From contig NZ_QGHL01000007.1 of assembly GCF_003171715.1 (NCBI RefSeq), positions 902,667 through 966,666 of the forward strand: a stretch of 64,000 nucleotides of DNA, read 5' to 3'. Made by a program: the position numbers and the translations under genes. The notes under the pieces are model-generated. The model searched no databases. It saw only the letters and a list, made by a program, of their open reading frames with translations, and was not told the DNA's origin. The first letter of the stretch is position 1. Every line of letters starts with the position of its first letter. Below are positions 60,485-64,000 of this stretch, piece after piece. The stretch comes from Novosphingobium meiothermophilum (GTDB lineage Bacteria; Pseudomonadota; Alphaproteobacteria; Sphingomonadales; Sphingomonadaceae).

Positions 60485-60498
60485 ACATTCATGATTGT
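60485..60498. promoter_or_regulatory. Shared island operator, copy 6 (SnoaL side)
   Basis: ACATTCATGATTGT, followed by TTTTTGAAA; a TTGAAA hexamer starts two bases after it (60501-60506). It lies 70 bp before the SnoaL-like start. The TonB/SnoaL intergenic region thus has one copy per direction. Confidence 0.65.
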
Positions 60499-60567
60499 TT
60501 TTGAAAGGCCATCGCGTATCATCTGGCAACGTCGGCCCGCAGAGGCCCGTTCGGGAGAGCAGCGCGC

Positions 60568-61140
60568 ATGGCCGGAACCTTGGCCGACCTTGAAACCCGT
60601 ATTGCCCGGCTGGAGGCCGAATCGCAGATTCGCCAGCTTGTCGCGCATTACAGTTTCGACATCGACGACCGCCGCATCGATCAGGTCCGCGAACTGTTCG
60701 CACCCGATGCCGTCCTGCGTTCGCACGACGGGGTGATGCACGCCGAAGGCGTTGATGCCATCATGGCCCAGTTCGACGGGCGCTTTGCCGTGCTTGGCCC
60801 CGGCCACCATGTCATGCACGATATCCAGATCGATTTCGAAAGCGATCACGCCGCACGCGGGCGGGTTTCGGGTCATGCCGAGCTGTGGCGCAATGGCAGG
60901 ATGATGGTTGCCGCCATCCGCTATGCCGATCGTTATTGCCGCACCGAAAGGGGCTGGAAGTTTGCCGAACGGGTGATCGGCTTCCTCTATTACGTCCCCG
61001 TCGAACACTATGCCGGAATACTGGGGCGGCCTGATCGCAACCATGCCTATGCCAGCCCCATGCCGGCCGACTTTCCCGAAAACCTGCCCGATTGGCAGTC
61101 CTATCACCAAGGCCGGTTTCACGGCCCCCGCGAAACGTGA
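60568..61140 (+). CDS. SnoaL/NTF2-like protein
   Basis: A 190-residue cone-shaped NTF2-like domain: RIARLEAESQIRQLVAHYSF, DRRIDQVRELFAPDAVLRS, GHHVMHDIQIDF and YYVPVEHYAGI. Members include steroid isomerases, dehydratases and Rieske beta subunits; which applies here is unknown. It heads the rightward unit with two small ABM proteins and the quinoprotein. Confidence 0.85.
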   Translation: MAGTLADLETRIARLEAESQIRQLVAHYSFDIDDRRIDQVRELFAPDAVLRSHDGVMHAEGVDAIMAQFDGRFAVLGPGHHVMHDIQIDFESDHAARGRVSGHAELWRNGRMMVAAIRYADRYCRTERGWKFAERVIGFLYYVPVEHYAGILGRPDRNHAYASPMPADFPENLPDWQSYHQGRFHGPRET

Positions 61141-61188
61141 AGTCTGCGAAGCGCAAGAACCACAAGAATACTTTTGGAGAGAACCCGG

Positions 61189-61491
61189 ATGCCCTTCAGT
61201 TTCCTTTCCCGCTTCCGCATTGCCGAAGGCAAGGAAGCCACTTTCGTCACTCTTGCCCGGCAGATGGAAGCCCTCGCCGCAACGGAGCCCGGCACGCTGG
61301 GTTACAAGTTCTACCGGCTGGACGAGCCGGGCATGTTCGCCGTCTATGAAAGTTTCGTCGATGAGGCCGCCGATCAGGCGCACATGGCCTATGACCACAA
61401 CAAGCCGCTGATCGAACAGATGATTGCCTGCATGGACGGCAGCTACACCCGCGAACTGCTCCATGATCTTCCCGCCATCGAGGACAAGTGA
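61189..61491 (+). CDS. Antibiotic-biosynthesis-monooxygenase (ABM)-like small protein (1)
   Basis: A 100-residue dimeric alpha/beta-barrel-type protein; LSRFRIAEGKEATFVTLARQ, GYKFYRLDEPGMFAVYESF and DQAHMAYDHNKPLIEQM fit ABM/YgiN-like proteins. The ATG follows GGAGAGA. It is immediately followed by a second, divergent copy. Confidence 0.85.
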   Translation: MPFSFLSRFRIAEGKEATFVTLARQMEALAATEPGTLGYKFYRLDEPGMFAVYESFVDEAADQAHMAYDHNKPLIEQMIACMDGSYTRELLHDLPAIEDK

Positions 61492-61496
61492 CCGTA

Positions 61497-61793
61497 ATGA
61501 GCAAGAAAAGCTTCATCGCCCGACTGCGCACCCGGCCGGAAACGCGCGAACGCCTCATCGCGCTCCAGACCGAACTCAAGGCGCTGGTGTTCGAGCACGA
61601 GCCTGATGCGCTTGTCTATGAGCTGTTCCAGTCGGAAACAGACCCCGATCTGTTCCAGTGCGTTGCCACATTCCGCGACGATGCCGCCTTCGAGAAGCAC
61701 ATGGAGATCGACTTCCATGACCGGCTCGTCCCGCCGATCCTCGAATGCCTAGCCGAGGACATGAGCATCGCCTTCTATCGCTCGCTCGACTGA
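61497..61793 (+). CDS. ABM-like small protein (2)
   Basis: A 98-residue ABM/YgiN-like protein (SKKSFIARLRTRPETRERL, VYELFQSETDPDLFQCVATF, FEKHMEIDFH). A GTG at 61488 overlapping the previous stop (GTGA) is an alternative start. Tandem ABM proteins may form a heterodimer; their role, perhaps quinone or ring oxygenation or isomerisation, is inferred. Confidence 0.83.
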   Translation: MSKKSFIARLRTRPETRERLIALQTELKALVFEHEPDALVYELFQSETDPDLFQCVATFRDDAAFEKHMEIDFHDRLVPPILECLAEDMSIAFYRSLD

Positions 61794-61811
61794 TCCCTGC
61801 CGGAGAGATTG

Positions 61812-63722
61812 ATGTCTGCCCCCCGAACCCGCATCACCCGCCGCCTTCTGGCCTTCTGCCTGCCCATATTCGCCGCAGGCGGGATTGCCACGGCATCGCT
61901 GCTCAATGCCGCGCCGCCCCAGCGCATCAAGTCGCATGAGGACTTGCAAAGCTACGACACGCCCCGCATCGATCCGGCAACCGCGCCCGGTCGGCCGCTG
62001 TTCGAACAGCACTGCGCCATGTGCCACATGGGCGGCGTGCCCAAGGCACCCAGCCCTGCATTCCTCGCCATGGTTCCGCCGGATTCCATCGTCCGCTCGC
62101 TTACCGACGGGGTGATGCGCTCGCAGGGAGCCGTGCTGACCGAACAACAGAAGGTGGAAGTCGCCGAATACCTCACCCGCACGCCCTTTGGCGCATACCA
62201 GCGCCCCGCCCCGCCGAAGCAATGCAGCGGCGAAGCAGCCAGGTTCGACATGACCGATACGCCCGCACCGATCGGATGGGGCCGCGACAACCGGCGCTTC
62301 GTGCCCGCAGACGTGGCGCAGCTTCCTGCCGCCGATGTTCCGAAGCTGAAGCTCAAATGGGCCTTTGCCTATCCCGCATCCAACCGTGCCCGTTCGCAGC
62401 CCACGCTCGCATGGGGCACGCTGTTCGTCGGCAGTCAGGACGGCACCGTCTATGCCTTCGATCCCGACAGCGGCTGCGCCCGCTGGACCACCCGCCTCAG
62501 CGCCGAGGTGCGCACCGCCATTGTCGCCGACCCCGACACCAAGCGCCTCTATTTCGGCGATCTTCTGGGCAAGGTCCATGCGCTTGACGCAATGACCGGC
62601 AAGGAACTCTGGGCCGAACGGATGAGCGATCATCCCGATGCCACGATCACCGGCACGCCCACGCTGGGTGGCGGAATGCTCTATGTTCCGGTGTCCTCGC
62701 TTGAAGTGGTTCAGGCGGGTGATCCGGCCTATGCCTGCTGCACCTTCCGCGGCTCGGTCGTCGCGCTTGATCCTGCCACGGGGCGCGAAGTCTGGCGCGC
62801 GTGGACCGCTGGAGAACCGCGCCCGCATGGCACCACTGCCGCAGGCACGCCGATCCTCGGTCCGTCAGGCTCTCCGGTCTGGAACAGCCCAACCTACGAT
62901 GCGGCAAGGGGCCGTCTCTATTTCGGCACGGGCGAAAACTATTCCAGCCCCGCCGATGACAGCTCCGATGCGGTCTTTGCCGTGGACGCCCGCACCGGGC
63001 AGCAGATCTGGCGCACCCAGCTTACACCCAAAGATGCGTGGAACGTGGGCTGCATGGTAGGCAATGATTCTTGCCCGGCTGAAAATGGGCCAGACTATGA
63101 CGTGGCCGCATCGCCCCTGCTGGTGAATGCCTCGAACGGCCGCGAGATGCTGGTCATCGGCCAGAAATCAGGCGAGGCCAGGGGCCTTGATCCCGAAACA
63201 GGCAAGATCGTGTGGTATACGCGCGTGGGCCATGGCGGCACGCAGGGCGGTGTCCACTTCGGCATGGCGGCCGATGGCGGCACGGTTTTCGTGCCCGTGA
63301 ACGACATGGCCGATACCTATGATGCGCGCGTCTATGATGCAAAGCTGCGCGGAGCGGGCCTCCACGCCCTTGATGCAGCCAGCGGCAAAGTCTTGTGGTT
63401 CGCCAAGGCGCCCAACCGGTGCAAGGGCGTCAAGTTCTGCGATCCCGGCATCTCGGCGGCCGTCACTGCCATTCCCGGCGCCATCTTCGCCGGACATCTT
63501 GATGGGATGCTGCGCGCCTATGACAGCCGCACCGGCCGCATCATCTGGCAGTTCGACACCAAGCAGACCATGCCCACGATCGACGGCAAGACCACCAAGG
63601 GCGGCAGCATGAGCGGCCCCGGCGCCGCCGTCTGGAAAGGCAAGGTCTTCGTCAACTCCGGCTACGGGATGTACAGCCACATGGCTGGGAACGCGCTGAT
63701 GGTGTTCGAAGCGCAACGGTGA
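61812..63722 (+). CDS. Cytochrome c-PQQ quinoprotein dehydrogenase (polyvinyl-alcohol-dehydrogenase-like)
   Basis: A 636-residue exported protein. A signal/anchor (RRLLAFCLPIFAAGGIATAS) is followed by a cytochrome c domain with CAMCH (68-72) and then a PQQ beta-propeller with repeated W/G-rich blades (VYAFDPDSGCARWTTRLSAE, ALDAMTGKELWAE, ALDPATGREVWRAW). An ACCTFRGS vicinal Cys pair sits within the propeller. Order and length match sphingomonad PVA dehydrogenases, which oxidise secondary alcohols in the periplasm. ATG 61812 follows GGAGAGA. The substrate here need not be PVA. Confidence 0.9.
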   Translation: MSAPRTRITRRLLAFCLPIFAAGGIATASLLNAAPPQRIKSHEDLQSYDTPRIDPATAPGRPLFEQHCAMCHMGGVPKAPSPAFLAMVPPDSIVRSLTDGVMRSQGAVLTEQQKVEVAEYLTRTPFGAYQRPAPPKQCSGEAARFDMTDTPAPIGWGRDNRRFVPADVAQLPAADVPKLKLKWAFAYPASNRARSQPTLAWGTLFVGSQDGTVYAFDPDSGCARWTTRLSAEVRTAIVADPDTKRLYFGDLLGKVHALDAMTGKELWAERMSDHPDATITGTPTLGGGMLYVPVSSLEVVQAGDPAYACCTFRGSVVALDPATGREVWRAWTAGEPRPHGTTAAGTPILGPSGSPVWNSPTYDAARGRLYFGTGENYSSPADDSSDAVFAVDARTGQQIWRTQLTPKDAWNVGCMVGNDSCPAENGPDYDVAASPLLVNASNGREMLVIGQKSGEARGLDPETGKIVWYTRVGHGGTQGGVHFGMAADGGTVFVPVNDMADTYDARVYDAKLRGAGLHALDAASGKVLWFAKAPNRCKGVKFCDPGISAAVTAIPGAIFAGHLDGMLRAYDSRTGRIIWQFDTKQTMPTIDGKTTKGGSMSGPGAAVWKGKVFVNSGYGMYSHMAGNALMVFEAQR

Positions 63723-63756
63723 AGCGTCACCGGCGGCCACATGGCCCTGCAACCAT

Positions 63757-63801
63757 GACACCGCCCCGCGCAGTCACCGGCTGCGCGGGGTGTCTGCTTT
63801 T
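63757..63801 (+). terminator. Rho-independent terminator after the quinoprotein gene
   Basis: GACA plus CCCCGCGCAG (63757-63773, with a 3-base bulge) pairs with CTGCGCGGGGTGTC (63781-63794), followed by TGCTTTT. It closes the rightward unit and the island. Confidence 0.8.
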
Positions 63802-64000
63802 GCAAGGCGTTGAAAATCTTCGGACAAGCGGTGATTCGTGTCAGTGCACTGCTGATGCATGAAAGATGTCATTGCACTGCATGTCTGGCTGCCAAGCGAC
63901 AGGCTTCTAGGTTTCGTGGACAAAGCTTGACTGTTGGCTCGGGCGTTGATTCAAGGCTGTCTTTTGGAGGCAGCCTTGGGCGAGCGGATTGGCGTTACGG
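63802..64000. other. Right edge, possible mobile-element boundary
   Basis: TGCACTGC is repeated at 63845-63852 and 63873-63880, and CAGTGCACTG at 63842-63851 is a palindrome. From about 63930 a plus-strand frame with no in-frame stop after the TGA near 63928 runs to the edge and reads LLARALIQGCLLEAALGERI near its end. That might be the beginning of a transposase, but it is too short to assign. Confidence 0.3.

Overview
The window is high-GC, gene-dense chromosomal DNA that looks like an alphaproteobacterium of the Sphingomonadales, most likely near Novosphingobium or Sphingobium. The signs are the compact glg operon, a large TonB-dependent receptor sitting inside a catabolic island, several Rieske oxygenases without their own reductases, a cytochrome c/quinoprotein fusion of the polyvinyl-alcohol-dehydrogenase type, and many 1-4 nt stop/start overlaps. 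The genus is inferred from gene content only. No CRISPR array, prophage or rRNA was seen. One tRNA (anticodon CAU) is present.

Left third (0.3-25.6 kb). A six-gene glycogen operon (glgP-glgB-glgC-glgA-pgm-glgX) runs rightward and ends in a convergent overlap with an AraC-type regulator. That regulator is divergent from a cytochrome P450, and the shared promoter region holds a 21-bp-spaced direct repeat. Then come an L,D-transpeptidase-like protein and a LysR regulator divergent from a leucine/isovalerate operon (isovaleryl-CoA dehydrogenase, methylcrotonyl-CoA carboxylase beta and alpha, MaoC hydratase). A second LysR is divergent from a pirin/nitroreductase pair, with a perfect 8-bp inverted repeat between them. 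Two FAD oxidoreductases, a small conserved ORF and the tRNA follow.

Middle (25.8-37.3 kb). A ferredoxin-NADP reductase precedes a divergent reactive-sulfur module. On the minus strand are sulfide:quinone oxidoreductase, a DUF2892 membrane protein and a TolC-type channel. On the plus strand are a 19-codon leader ORF, rhodanese, RND adaptor, RND pump, a BigR/SqrR-like ArsR repressor and a zinc-ribbon thioredoxin. The two transcription units share interlocked, overlapping promoters. A second L,D-transpeptidase and a VOC protein follow.

Right part (37.5-63.7 kb). This 26-kb block appears to be one catabolic island for an unidentified carboxylic or cyclic substrate. It carries three Rieske oxygenases, four SDRs, acyl-CoA ligase, CoA-transferase, thioesterase, MaoC hydratase, a thiolase-like/DUF35 pair, a 2-oxoacid dehydrogenase E1alpha-E1beta-E2 set, an FMN azoreductase-like protein, a ThuA-like protein, a TonB receptor, a SnoaL-like protein, two ABM-like small proteins and a secreted or membrane-anchored cytochrome c/PQQ dehydrogenase. 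Two paralogous TetR regulators lie inside it. The most notable observation is a shared palindromic element, RCA-N8-TGT (or its complement) flanked by A/T tracts. It occurs at six places, in essentially every promoter region of the island, and at several sites it abuts or overlaps a plausible -35 hexamer. This suggests a single TetR-controlled regulon, which appears undescribed as far as can be judged from sequence alone.

The window ends with a strong terminator and about 200 bp that could be the edge of a mobile element.
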